From Christiangramia sediminis (GTDB lineage Bacteria > Bacteroidota > Bacteroidia > Flavobacteriales > Flavobacteriaceae): 64,000 nucleotides of DNA. This document shows, piece after piece, positions 42,536-50,602 of this stretch (position 1 is the first letter of the stretch; every line of letters begins with the position of its first letter). A program made the translations under genes and the position numbers. The notes beneath the pieces were generated by a model. It was given only the letters and a program-made list of their open reading frames with translations, was not told where the DNA came from and ran no database searches. The stretch lies in the NCBI RefSeq assembly GCF_020552705.1, contig NZ_JAJBZG010000001.1, positions 310,001 to 374,000 of the forward strand, written 5' to 3'.

Positions 42536-43843
42536 ATGAATATTCCAAGAACTGACTTACCCAGAGTAGTAATTATAGGAGGTGGTTTTGCCGGTATGGC
42601 ACTCGCCAGAAAGATCTTAAAAGAAGACATGCAAATGGTGATGTTGGACAGGCATAATTACCACACGTTCCAACCACTATTATATCAGGTTTCCACCTCA
42701 GGGCTTGAGCCAGATTCTATCGCCTATCCATTGCGAAAGATCACCCGGTCGAGTAAAAAATGTTTTTTCCGTCTTGCTGAAGTAAAATCCATTTCTGCGG
42801 AAAATAATACCGTGCATACCAATATTGGGGACCTTATCTATGATTACCTGGTAATTGCCACAGGTTCCAAGACTAATTTCTTTGGAAACGAGAGTATTGA
42901 AAAACATGGTATGTGGATGAAAACGGTTCCACAGGCTTTAAATATCAGGAGTCTTATTCTTGAGAATCTTGAACAGGCTACCATTACCGAAGATCCTGAA
43001 AAAAGAAAGGCATTGCTGAATTTTGTTCTAGCAGGTGCCGGTCCCACCGGAGTCGAATTAAGTGGAGCTATAGCTGAATTAAGGAATCATATCGTTCCTA
43101 AAGATTATCCAGATCTTGATCCAAACGAAATGAATATTCATCTGCTGGAAGGTCTGGACAGGGTTTTGCCACCTATGAGTGAGCACGCCTCTAAAAAAGC
43201 GCACGAAATGCTTGAAGAGCTCGGCGTGAAGATTCATCTAAATACCATGGTGGAAAATTATGATGGCCATTTGGTTGAAACCAATACTAAACTTTCTATT
43301 AAGACTGAAACTTTTATCTGGTCTGCTGGGGTTACCGGTGCACCAGTAGAAGGTTTAAACGCTTCAGCCCTTGTTGAAAAGGCAAACAGGTATGAAGTAA
43401 ATGCCTTTAACCAGGTGAATGGTTATGAAAATATATTTGCAATTGGAGATATTGCCCTAATGCAATCTGAAGAATTTCCAAAAGGGCATCCTATGGTTGC
43501 TCAGCCCGCTATTCAACAGGGTAAACATTTGGCCAAGAATATAAAACATCTTATAAGGGGACAAAAACTTGAGCCTTTTGAATATTTTGATAAAGGCACC
43601 ATGGCCACGGTTGGCAGGAACAGGGCAGTAGTAGATCTTCATAAATGGAAATTCTCTGGTTTCTTTGCCTGGTTTGTGTGGATGTTTGTACATCTATGGT
43701 TTCTTGTAGGCTTTAGAAACAGGACAGTGACTTTCTTTAACTGGATATATAATTATGTGAATTTTGATAAAGCTGCCCGGTTAATCATTCGTCCTTTTAA
43801 GGGCCGGGAAGAAACAATGACTATGGATAAGGATAAAGTATAA
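42536..43843 (+). CDS. Type II NADH dehydrogenase (NDH-2-like FAD/NAD oxidoreductase)
   Basis: 435 residues. It passes electrons from NADH to quinone without proton pumping. The FAD site is 'VVIIGGGFAGMALARKIL' (11-28), followed by 'HNYHTFQPLLYQVSTSGLEP', the NAD site 'NFVLAGAGPTGVELSGAIAE' (about 160-179) and the second FAD motif 'NIFAIGDIAL'. The end of the protein ('GFFAWFVWMFVHLWFLVGFR') is amphipathic/hydrophobic and would attach to the inner membrane. It is probably transcribed alone from the promoter just upstream. Confidence 0.95.
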   Translation: MNIPRTDLPRVVIIGGGFAGMALARKILKEDMQMVMLDRHNYHTFQPLLYQVSTSGLEPDSIAYPLRKITRSSKKCFFRLAEVKSISAENNTVHTNIGDLIYDYLVIATGSKTNFFGNESIEKHGMWMKTVPQALNIRSLILENLEQATITEDPEKRKALLNFVLAGAGPTGVELSGAIAELRNHIVPKDYPDLDPNEMNIHLLEGLDRVLPPMSEHASKKAHEMLEELGVKIHLNTMVENYDGHLVETNTKLSIKTETFIWSAGVTGAPVEGLNASALVEKANRYEVNAFNQVNGYENIFAIGDIALMQSEEFPKGHPMVAQPAIQQGKHLAKNIKHLIRGQKLEPFEYFDKGTMATVGRNRAVVDLHKWKFSGFFAWFVWMFVHLWFLVGFRNRTVTFFNWIYNYVNFDKAARLIIRPFKGREETMTMDKDKV

Positions 43844-43849
43844 AAAAAA

Positions 43850-43871
43850 AAGGCTGCCAAATGGCAGCCTT
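43850..43871 (-). terminator. Terminator of the hemerythrin gene
   Basis: Perfect 10-bp stem aaggctgcca (43850-43859) and tggcagcctt (43862-43871) with a 2-nt loop, a run of A on the left (U-tract on the minus strand). It lies six bases after the stop of the convergent NDH-2 gene. Confidence 0.85.
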
Positions 43872-43876
43872 CTCAA

Positions 43877-44311
43877 TTATCTATTCTTTCTGATCTCGTT
43901 ATTATAACTATCTGCCAGATCTGTTTTTTGTTTATCGGTAAGTACTTTTCCAGCCATCTGGAAAACTTCATGTTCTTCTTCTTCTAAATGGTGAATCAGT
44001 TGATGTTCCAGATCTTTTGCCAGTTTTAACCAGTTTGAGGCGTCCATCTCGGTATCTTCCATTTGCTCAACCAGCTCATCCATTTCATGATGTTCTGCAA
44101 CACTATGGCGGGCTTTTTCCTGCGTCATATCTTTCTTCATTAAAGGAACGTAAAAGTGACGTTCTTCTGCATCTTCGTGGATCTTTAATTCATGTTTTAG
44201 ATTTTCGAAGAGCTTTTTGCGGTCTTCGGTTTTTCCCTCGGTCTTTATCAGTTTGTCTATGAGGTGTCTCTGGATTTCATGTTCCTGTCTTAATGCTTCA
44301 AATATGGTCAT
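43877..44311 (-). CDS. Hemerythrin/HHE cation-binding domain protein
   Basis: 144 residues. HHE-type four-helix bundle with the ligands in order: 'LRQEHEIQRHLIDKL' (His10, His14), 'LKHELKIHEDAEERHFYV' (helix 2), 'ARHSVAEHHEMDELV' and 'HQLIHHLEEEEHEVFQMA'. Such domains bind a di-iron centre and can sense oxygen or iron or protect against oxidants. There is no signal peptide. It is a single gene with its own terminator. Confidence 0.9.
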   Translation of the reverse strand: MTIFEALRQEHEIQRHLIDKLIKTEGKTEDRKKLFENLKHELKIHEDAEERHFYVPLMKKDMTQEKARHSVAEHHEMDELVEQMEDTEMDASNWLKLAKDLEHQLIHHLEEEEHEVFQMAGKVLTDKQKTDLADSYNNEIRKNR

Positions 44312-44490
44312 TTACTTAATTTTTTGTATTTGTTCCAAGTTATTCAATTTAATGTTAAAGAATATTTAATTTTAGAATTGAAAAGCTAAAACTATTGAAT
44401 TGACAGTTCAGCGTTAAAATATGACGGTTCAGAATTTTAATTTTCAAAACAAGCTATGAAGTTTTAATATTTGTTTCCTCATCAAAATTT

Positions 44491-45816
44491 ATGAAGCTAT
44501 TATTTAAAATATTAAAAATTACAGTGATCATCTGTTTAATGGTAGTACTAATAGATACTACATTTTCAAACAGGCCGCTGGAGAGACTTCTTCAAGTTGA
44601 ATTGTGGGGAATGTATTTAATGTATACGTTCGTCCTTACCAGTATCAATGGGTTATATTTTTATTATTTCAGTGAAAAAATAGGTTGGGAGGGAGCCAGT
44701 TTAAAAAGGGTTTTGGGCGCAGCTATTGGTTCTATCATTTTAACCCTTATAGGCTTTTTCTTTTGTAGAATGATAGATAAAACTTTAATCAACGGGCAAT
44801 CTGTTGAGGAGTTTCTAAGCAATGAATCTATAAACAATTACTTATTTCCTTTACTATTCACTGCAGTAGTCTCCATGTTTTTTCATTTGGTCTATTTCTA
44901 CAAAGCCCTTCAGGAAAAGAGAGTTAAAGAGCAAAAGATCATTGCAGGTACGGCTTCAGCTAAATTTGATGCGCTAAAAAATCAATTAGATCCCCACTTT
45001 TTATTTAACAGTCTTAATGTACTGGCATCGCTTATTGATGAAAATCCAGATCAGGCACAGCGGTTCACAACAGGTTTATCTAAAGTTTACAGGTATGTTT
45101 TAGAACAAAAAGATAAAGAATTAGTGAGTCTTGGAGAAGAACTCAAATTTGCAGATACCTATATCAAGCTTTTGAAAATGCGTTTTGAAGATAGTATCTT
45201 CTTTGATATTCCTGAAAAACTTTCTAATGAAGATGCCAAAGTGGTTCCCCTTTCTCTGCAGTTATTACTTGAGAATACCATTAAACATAATATTGTTAAT
45301 GAGAGCAATCCCTTAAGAATAAAAATTTATGAGGCTAACGACTATCTTATTGTGGAGAATAACTTTCAGAAAAAGGATGTTTTAAGCAGCAGGAAAGGAG
45401 TAGGGCTACATAATATTGTAGATCGATATAATTTAGTGACTGAAAGAAAAGTGCTAATAGAAAAAAACGATGATATTTTCAGGGTAAAATTACCCGTACT
45501 AACTCAACAAATTTCAATTATGGATACCAACGAAATTAACCAGGAAAATGCCTATTTTAAAGCAAAACAGCGAGTGAAAGAGATCAAGGAGTTTTATGGA
45601 AATCTTATTTCTTACTGTGTAGTGATTCCCTTCTTAATATTTATCAACTATTATACTTACTGGGAATTCCAGTGGTTCTGGTTTCCACTATTTGGATGGG
45701 GTATTGGATTAACAATTCACGCATTCTCCATATTTGGTTATGGCTCTAATTGGGAAGAACGTAAAATACAGGAGATCATGGAGAAAGATCAGCAACAATC
45801 AAAATCATGGAGGTAA
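44491..45816 (+). CDS. LytS-type membrane histidine kinase with C-terminal 2TM domain
   Basis: 441 residues. Four membrane segments (about 5-22, 40-60, 76-95, 118-137) are followed by a His_kinase core with His169 in 'LKNQLDPHFLFNSLNVLASL' and the ATPase motifs 'LQLLLENTIKHNIVNESNPL' and 'GVGLHNIVDRYNLV'. From residue 344 (Met, codon at 45520) begins a 2TM domain: 'KAKQRVKEIKEFYGNLISYC', then 'WGIGLTIHAFSIFGYGSNWE' and 'ERKIQEIM'. The fused 2TM domain is homologous to the separate protein encoded next. It overlaps that gene by ten bases (or one base from the alternative start). Confidence 0.9.
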   Translation: MKLLFKILKITVIICLMVVLIDTTFSNRPLERLLQVELWGMYLMYTFVLTSINGLYFYYFSEKIGWEGASLKRVLGAAIGSIILTLIGFFFCRMIDKTLINGQSVEEFLSNESINNYLFPLLFTAVVSMFFHLVYFYKALQEKRVKEQKIIAGTASAKFDALKNQLDPHFLFNSLNVLASLIDENPDQAQRFTTGLSKVYRYVLEQKDKELVSLGEELKFADTYIKLLKMRFEDSIFFDIPEKLSNEDAKVVPLSLQLLLENTIKHNIVNESNPLRIKIYEANDYLIVENNFQKKDVLSSRKGVGLHNIVDRYNLVTERKVLIEKNDDIFRVKLPVLTQQISIMDTNEINQENAYFKAKQRVKEIKEFYGNLISYCVVIPFLIFINYYTYWEFQWFWFPLFGWGIGLTIHAFSIFGYGSNWEERKIQEIMEKDQQQSKSWR

Positions 45817-46130
45817 TGGAAAAGGATTTTAAAAAAGAGTTCAGCTATAAAGCTGCTCAAAAACGGGTAAAGGATATCAAAGGCTTTTATGTTCATTTAA
45901 TAGTCTATTTATTTATCAATACGGCAATTTTAATTGTTACCACCAGGGGTGAAGGATTGATAAACGGATTGGGAGATATTTCCAGTTATTCTACTGTTTT
46001 CTTCTGGGGAATAGGTTTATTAGCCCATTGGGCAAGTGTATTTGGTCCTAGTTTTATCTTTGGAAAGAAATGGGAAGAGCGTAAGATTAAGGAATTGATG
46101 GACCGTGAGAAGAAGCAGATTTGGAAATAA
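45807..46130 (+). CDS. 2TM domain protein
   Basis: 107 residues from ATG 45807, or 104 from ATG 45816, which overlaps the kinase stop as TAATG. The whole protein is a 2TM domain: 'AQKRVKDIKGFYVHLIVYLF', a second helix 'YSTVFFWGIGLLAHWASVFG', and 'KWEERKIKELMDRE'. It shares about half of its aligned residues with the C-terminal domain of the kinase. Its role is unknown; position suggests it modulates the kinase or forms a membrane complex with it. The LytTR regulator starts 22 bp downstream. Confidence 0.88.
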   Translation: MEVMEKDFKKEFSYKAAQKRVKDIKGFYVHLIVYLFINTAILIVTTRGEGLINGLGDISSYSTVFFWGIGLLAHWASVFGPSFIFGKKWEERKIKELMDREKKQIWK

Positions 46131-46152
46131 TTATAGATCAATATTCTAAAGC

Positions 46153-46914
46153 GTGATAAAAGTTATAATTATTGAAGATGAAAAACCCGCTGCAAGAAGA
46201 CTTCAGCGTATGCTTTCAAAACTTGGAATAGAAACAGATACTATGTTGCATTCGGTGGCTGAATCTATAGAGTGGTTTAGTAATAATGCACATCCAGATC
46301 TTATATTTTTGGATATACAGCTCAGCGATGGTTTATCTTTTGAAATTTTTGATCATGTAAAGACTGAAAGTGCTATTATATTCACCACTGCTTACGATGA
46401 ATATGCTTTAAAGGCATTTAAGCTGAATAGTATAGATTATCTATTAAAACCAATAGATGAAGAAGAATTACAAGTCGCCATTAATAAGTTTAAAAATACC
46501 CAGCAGCCATCAGAAAATATTAATGTAAAGGAGCTTAGGTCATTATTAAATAATTCATCTACCGGAAAAAAATCTTATAAATCACGCTTTACCGCACAAA
46601 TAGGACAGCACATAAAACTTGTGGAGGTTGCTGATATTGCCTGTTTTTATTCTGAAAATAAAGCCACTTATATTCATTGTTTCTCCGGCAGGAATTATCC
46701 CATTGAAGTTCCCCTGGAACAACTTGCCGATGAGCTTGATATGGAGCGGTTCTACCGGATTAATCGTAAATGTATTTTGAATATCAATGCAATTAAAGAC
46801 ATTGTATCCTATACAAATTCAAGATTAGAAATAAAACTTGATAATTTTAATGAATTTCAACTCATAGTAAGCAGAGAAAGGGTTAAAGACTTCAAGACCT
46901 GGCTAAATAGCTGA
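46153..46914 (+). CDS. LytTR-family response regulator of the adjacent kinase
   Basis: 253 residues from GTG 46153. The receiver domain has 'VIIIEDEKPAARRLQRMLSK' with acidic residues 8-10, phospho-acceptor Asp54 in 'PDLIFLDIQLSDGLS', 'FTTAYDEYALKAF' and 'LLKPID'. The LytTR DNA-binding domain (about 145-250) shows 'AQIGQHIKLVEVADIACFYS', 'FYRINRKCILNINAIKDIV' and 'LIVSRERVKDF'. It is the last gene of the kinase-2TM-regulator operon and is most likely the target of the LytS-type kinase at 44491-45816. Confidence 0.93.
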   Translation: MIKVIIIEDEKPAARRLQRMLSKLGIETDTMLHSVAESIEWFSNNAHPDLIFLDIQLSDGLSFEIFDHVKTESAIIFTTAYDEYALKAFKLNSIDYLLKPIDEEELQVAINKFKNTQQPSENINVKELRSLLNNSSTGKKSYKSRFTAQIGQHIKLVEVADIACFYSENKATYIHCFSGRNYPIEVPLEQLADELDMERFYRINRKCILNINAIKDIVSYTNSRLEIKLDNFNEFQLIVSRERVKDFKTWLNS

Positions 46915-47058
46915 AAGTGAAATGTTAAAATTCAATTTTTAAAAACCAGCCCGTATTTACTTTCGTATATCTTAATACATAAACTCTAGGTTTGTTTGAA
47001 TAATTTATTTGGTCAAATTATGTCGATTTTGAGTTTTTGATTTTTTTGGTTGGTTAGA

Positions 47059-47095
47059 TACCTGGAGCTAGAATTCCTTTTGGAATTTCCAGGTA
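47059..47095. other. Interrupted hairpin in the 46918-47100 gap
   Basis: Arms tacctgga (47059-47066) and tccaggta (47088-47095), then an asymmetric five-base bulge (gctag) and an inner stem aattcc (47072-47077)/ggaatt (47082-47087) around TTTT. There is no T-tract on either side, so it is not a typical terminator. Confidence 0.5.
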
Positions 47096-47104
47096 TTCTA
47101 CAAA

Positions 47105-47138
47105 AAATAAGCCTCATGCTTTCGCATGGGGCTTATTT
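47105..47138 (-). terminator. Terminator of the sigma/anti-sigma unit
   Basis: 15-bp stem aaataagcctcatgc (47105-47119) and gcatggggcttattt (47124-47138) with one G-U pair and loop tttc; an A-run on the left gives the U-tract on the minus strand. Confidence 0.85.
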
Positions 47139-47162
47139 GATATATTGGTACTTAAAATCGGT

Positions 47163-47969
47163 CTAGGGTGCCGCAACTGCTCCCAGTACATAAAGTTGAT
47201 CCATTGTTGGAGATTCACTACCTCCTTCAGGTTCAAGAGTAATTCCAAATGCTTCAGACTCATTGGCATTTTCAAGCGCAAAGATCTTATTCTCATCTAC
47301 GGTGAAATCAGCCAAAAGACCAATACTGGTAGGGGTTAAAGGTTCGAGCTTTAACGACCATACCTGGTAAACTTTTCCTCTAGGAGGTTCAGGAAGATCT
47401 TTCGCATCTATATATGCGGTATTCTCTTTTTTGTTCCAGTAAACAGCTGCATAAGCTCCCGGATCTACATTTTGTCCCTGTAACGATATTTTTGAAACAT
47501 CTTTGTCTCGAAGTACCGCAAGCAGTTCCTCAGTCTTTTCAGCATCATCCCTGGCATCGGCAATCTGCTGTTCCATTCTGGCATTACGAGCTTGTTCGGT
47601 ATTGAGTTGTTCACGAAGATTATTTCTATCTTCAAATACGAAGAAGAGTCCGATAAGCAAAAGAATCGTTGCAGCCCAGCCGAAGTATGAAACCCAATCT
47701 GTTTCCTTTTTCCTTTCAATATTGATAACAGTATTATCAGATTTATTTGATAACTTCTGTTTTATACTCGCTAGCAATGCCTCTGCATTGTAAGACGGAG
47801 CAACTGCAGCAGATAATTTCTGTAAAGCAATTTCAATTTCCTCAACTTCTATACGAATTTCAGGGTGTTCCTTTAATGCCCGGGTTACCTCAAGACTTTC
47901 GGCTTCGGTAAGGGCTCCGTAAACATAGAGTTCGAGTACTCCAGATGATATGTATTCCTGTATATCCAT
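47163..47969 (-). CDS. RskA-type membrane anti-sigma factor
   Basis: 268 residues. The cytoplasmic part begins 'MDIQEYISSGVLELYVYGAL', continues with 'TEAESLEVTRALKEHPEIRI', then one membrane helix at about 93-112 ('WVSYFGWAATILLLIGLFFV'), a coiled-coil segment (about 115-150) and the RskA domain ('SLQGQNVDPGAYAAVYWNKK', 'KVYQVWSLKLEPLTPTSIGL', 'FGITLEPEGGSESPTMDQLY'). It lacks the HxxxCxxC zinc motif. The start is three bases after the sigma factor stop, so the two are coupled. Confidence 0.92.
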   Translation of the reverse strand: MDIQEYISSGVLELYVYGALTEAESLEVTRALKEHPEIRIEVEEIEIALQKLSAAVAPSYNAEALLASIKQKLSNKSDNTVINIERKKETDWVSYFGWAATILLLIGLFFVFEDRNNLREQLNTEQARNARMEQQIADARDDAEKTEELLAVLRDKDVSKISLQGQNVDPGAYAAVYWNKKENTAYIDAKDLPEPPRGKVYQVWSLKLEPLTPTSIGLLADFTVDENKIFALENANESEAFGITLEPEGGSESPTMDQLYVLGAVAAP

Positions 47970-47972
47970 TTT

Positions 47973-48503
47973 TTATTCTACTAAGATTTCCCGAAGTTTA
48001 TTGATACAAGCCCTGTTCTTTGTTTTAACAGTGCCTAAAGGCATATCAAGTTCTTCGGCTGTTTCCTTTTGTGTAAATCCTTGAAAGAACAACAGGTCTA
48101 TTAATTTCTTACATACCGGTTTTAAAATATCGATATATTTTTTAATTCCTATTGCATCTGCCTTCGATGAAAAATTAGAACTGCTCTCCAAAATATCTAC
48201 GAAATTATCTGCCTTCAGGTTTTTTTGCGAGTTTTTATGACTTTTAGATCTTATTTGATCTATAGACGCATTTCGGGCAATATTAAGTACCCATGTAAAA
48301 AACCTTCCTTTATCTGAATTGTAAGAAGAAGAATTATTCCAGATTTTTAGAAAAACATCCTGAAGTATCTCTTCAGCAACTTTTTCATCGTGTACGATGC
48401 TATATATTATTCCGTAAGTACTCTCCGAGTATAATTCATAGATTCGTTCAAAAGCCCTCTGGTTACCGTTTTGTAATTCGAGGATTAATCCGTCTTGCTG
48501 CAT
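47973..48503 (-). CDS. ECF-type RNA polymerase sigma factor (SigK-like)
   Basis: 176 residues. Region 2: 'NQRAFERIYELYSESTYGII' and 'DEKVAEEILQDVFLKIWNNS', with 'GRFFTWVLNIARNASIDQIR'. Region 4: 'CKKLIDLLFFQGFTQKETAE' and 'LDMPLGTVKTKNRACINKLR', typical for the group paired with RskA-type anti-sigma factors (SigK-like). It is followed directly by its RskA partner. The Cu/Zn superoxide dismutase gene lies 92 bp upstream on the same strand with a terminator between. Confidence 0.94.
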   Translation of the reverse strand: MQQDGLILELQNGNQRAFERIYELYSESTYGIIYSIVHDEKVAEEILQDVFLKIWNNSSSYNSDKGRFFTWVLNIARNASIDQIRSKSHKNSQKNLKADNFVDILESSSNFSSKADAIGIKKYIDILKPVCKKLIDLLFFQGFTQKETAEELDMPLGTVKTKNRACINKLREILVE

Positions 48504-48549
48504 AGGTGTTATTTGAGGAACTAAATATAACTTTAAATAATAAATAAAA

Positions 48550-48571
48550 AAAGCGGCAATTAAGCCGCTTT
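48550..48571 (-). terminator. Terminator of the superoxide dismutase gene
   Basis: Perfect 8-bp stem aaagcggc (48550-48557) and gccgcttt (48564-48571), 6-nt loop, followed on the minus strand by TTTTTTATTT. Confidence 0.82.
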
Positions 48572-48594
48572 AATACTTCTAATTTTTAGAAAGC

Positions 48595-49188
48595 TTACAT
48601 CTTGATAACACCACAACCTACTCGGGTTCCGGCTGCACCAGATGGTTGAGAAGTATAATCATCTACACCATCATGAACAATCACGGCTTTACCTAAAATA
48701 TCTTTTTTATCATCTCCACAATCAATGCACCATTCATCTGTACTAAAGTTAACGGTACCGTTTCCATTGGCATCTACTTCAAAATTGCCAATATCTCCTT
48801 TGTGGTATCCATCTGCGCTTCCCCATTCACCATGTTGGGCATCTGTTGGGTTCCAGTGGCCTCCGGCAGATTTACCGTCGGCAGCAGAACAATCTCCTTT
48901 TTCGTGGATATGAATAGCATGCGTACCTTCAGCAAGTCCTGAAATAATAGCAGTCATAGAGACTTCACCATTTTCTTCAGTAAAAACAACATTTCCGCTC
49001 AGGTTTGAATCGCTAACAGCCTGCAGAGAAACTTTAACTTTTTTTACTTCTTCCTCTTTTTGGGTTTCCATATCAGAATTCATTTCAGATTCTGACTGTG
49101 CATCCATTTCTTGTTCTTTTTTCTCATTCTTACATCCGGTAAAAATTAATCCCGCGCAAAGAATAAGAGATAAACTAATTCGTTTCAT
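48595..49188 (-). CDS. sodC: Cu/Zn superoxide dismutase lipoprotein
   Basis: 197 residues. Lipoprotein signal with Cys19 in 'AGLIFTGCKNEK', then an acidic linker of about 30 residues rich in Glu and Ser. The catalytic domain carries copper and zinc ligands: 'EGTHAIHIHEKGDCSAADGK', 'GGHWNPTDAQHG', 'DIGNFEVDANGNG', 'KAVIVHDGVDDYTSQPSGAA', and a disulfide pair (Cys in 'GDCS' and 'GTRVGCGVI'). It removes superoxide in the periplasm or at the surface. Single gene. Confidence 0.95.
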   Translation of the reverse strand: MKRISLSLILCAGLIFTGCKNEKKEQEMDAQSESEMNSDMETQKEEEVKKVKVSLQAVSDSNLSGNVVFTEENGEVSMTAIISGLAEGTHAIHIHEKGDCSAADGKSAGGHWNPTDAQHGEWGSADGYHKGDIGNFEVDANGNGTVNFSTDEWCIDCGDDKKDILGKAVIVHDGVDDYTSQPSGAAGTRVGCGVIKM

Positions 49189-49297
49189 AGTTTGGATTGG
49201 TTTAATATTACTATTATTAAACTAAATTAAGCCTATTCACAGGTATCACCAAAGATTTAAGGATAGCTTAACAAAGGCTGTGAAGCTATGAATTTTA

Positions 49298-50509
49298 CTA
49301 ATCTATTAGTTTGGTAATGATCTGTGCTTTGGAAGATAAAGTCTTGTGAACAGGACATTTGTCTGCAATTTCCATAAGTCGTTCTAATTGTGTTTTATCC
49401 AGATCTCCTTTTATGGATATTTCTCTTTCAAAACTGTCGATCTTAGCCATATCGTTCTCACAGTTCTCACAATCTTCTGCGTGTTTTTTTGAGTAGCTAA
49501 CATGAGTTTCCACGTTACTGATCTCCCATTCTTTTCTACGCGCATACATTTGGATGGTCATAGAAGTACAGGCTGCCAATCCGCTGGACACTAATTCGTA
49601 AGGATTTGGTCCCAGGTCACTGCCACCTACTTTAACCGGTTCATCGGCAATAAGATGATGATTGCCTGCTATAATCTGAGTTGTAAACCCGGAAGCCCCA
49701 AGATTGGCCATTACTTCATGATCTGTTTCTAACTCAGGAGTTTTTGGCTCTTTGATATATTTACTTGCCCATGCCGAAATTACTGTTCCAACATATTCTG
49801 AATCTGCTTTGGTACTTAACATATGATCTGCACCATCCAGGGAAACAAAACTTTTAGGATGCCATGCAGCTTTATATAGTTCTTCGGCATGATCTATGGA
49901 AACTATTTCATCTTGCGGGGAATGCATTATCAATAATGATTTTTTAATATCTTTTAAAGCCGAAGCATCCTGATTCTTTTTAAGATCATTGATAAATTGT
50001 TTCTTGATCTTGAAACTGCGTCCTCCGATCTTAATATTCGCAAAACCTTCTTTTTCTATTTCCTCCAGGCTTGATTCAAAATGTTTCTGAACGTGAGAAA
50101 GATTTGATGGCGCATTAATGGTGACCATACATTTAACTGATTCAAGTTTTTTTGAAGCGAATAGGGCAGCAGCGCCTCCGAGAGAATGCCCGATGATCAT
50201 TGACGGAGCCTTATACTCTCTTTCTAGAAATTCAGCAGCAGCCAGCAAGTCGTCTACATTGCTTGAAAAGTTTGTGTCTTCAAATTCACCCTCACTATCT
50301 CCGAGACCGGTAAAATCGAATCTTAAAATTCCATAACCTTTAGAAGCCAGGCTTTTACTGATATTTGAAGGTGCATGGAAGTTCTTATTGCAGGTGAAAC
50401 AATGAGCAAAAAGTATAAAATTTGCAGGTTGGGTATTGGTAGGTAATTCCAGAACACCTTTAAGTTCTTTTGAATCAGAATTTTTAAAACTGACTTCTAG
50501 CTTTTGCAT
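49298..50509 (-). CDS. Bifunctional alpha/beta hydrolase-OsmC family protein
   Basis: 403 residues with two domains. Residues 1-250 are an alpha/beta hydrolase with nucleophile Ser109 in 'MIIGHSLGGAAALFASKKLE', 'FDFTGLGDSEG', Asp in 'SPQDEIVS' and His in 'DGADHMLS'. Residues about 270-403 are an OsmC/Ohr domain: 'NPYELVSSGLAACTSMTIQM' with a catalytic Cys, and the second Cys in 'IADKCPVHKTLSS'. The OsmC half is likely a thiol-dependent (organic) peroxidase; how the hydrolase half relates to it is unknown. It has no signal peptide. This fusion is known in other bacteria. Confidence 0.93.
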   Translation of the reverse strand: MQKLEVSFKNSDSKELKGVLELPTNTQPANFILFAHCFTCNKNFHAPSNISKSLASKGYGILRFDFTGLGDSEGEFEDTNFSSNVDDLLAAAEFLEREYKAPSMIIGHSLGGAAALFASKKLESVKCMVTINAPSNLSHVQKHFESSLEEIEKEGFANIKIGGRSFKIKKQFINDLKKNQDASALKDIKKSLLIMHSPQDEIVSIDHAEELYKAAWHPKSFVSLDGADHMLSTKADSEYVGTVISAWASKYIKEPKTPELETDHEVMANLGASGFTTQIIAGNHHLIADEPVKVGGSDLGPNPYELVSSGLAACTSMTIQMYARRKEWEISNVETHVSYSKKHAEDCENCENDMAKIDSFEREISIKGDLDKTQLERLMEIADKCPVHKTLSSKAQIITKLID

Positions 50510-50557
50510 AATTACAGGGTTTTCATTTCAAACAGAGCCTAATATAAGGCAATAAAA

Positions 50558-50581
50558 AAAGCTGCCGTAAAAGGCAGCTTT
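50558..50581 (-). terminator. Terminator of the DUF1080 operon
   Basis: Perfect 9-bp stem aaagctgcc (50558-50566) and ggcagcttt (50573-50581) with a 6-nt loop; U-tract on the minus strand. Confidence 0.85.
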
Positions 50582-50602
50582 AAAAAATATATAAATTCTA
50601 AA

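Noticed and set aside
49263-49289. Inverted repeat atagctt/aagctat after the hydrolase-OsmC gene
   Set aside because: Short arms, 13-nt loop and no T-tract on the minus strand, so not called a terminator.
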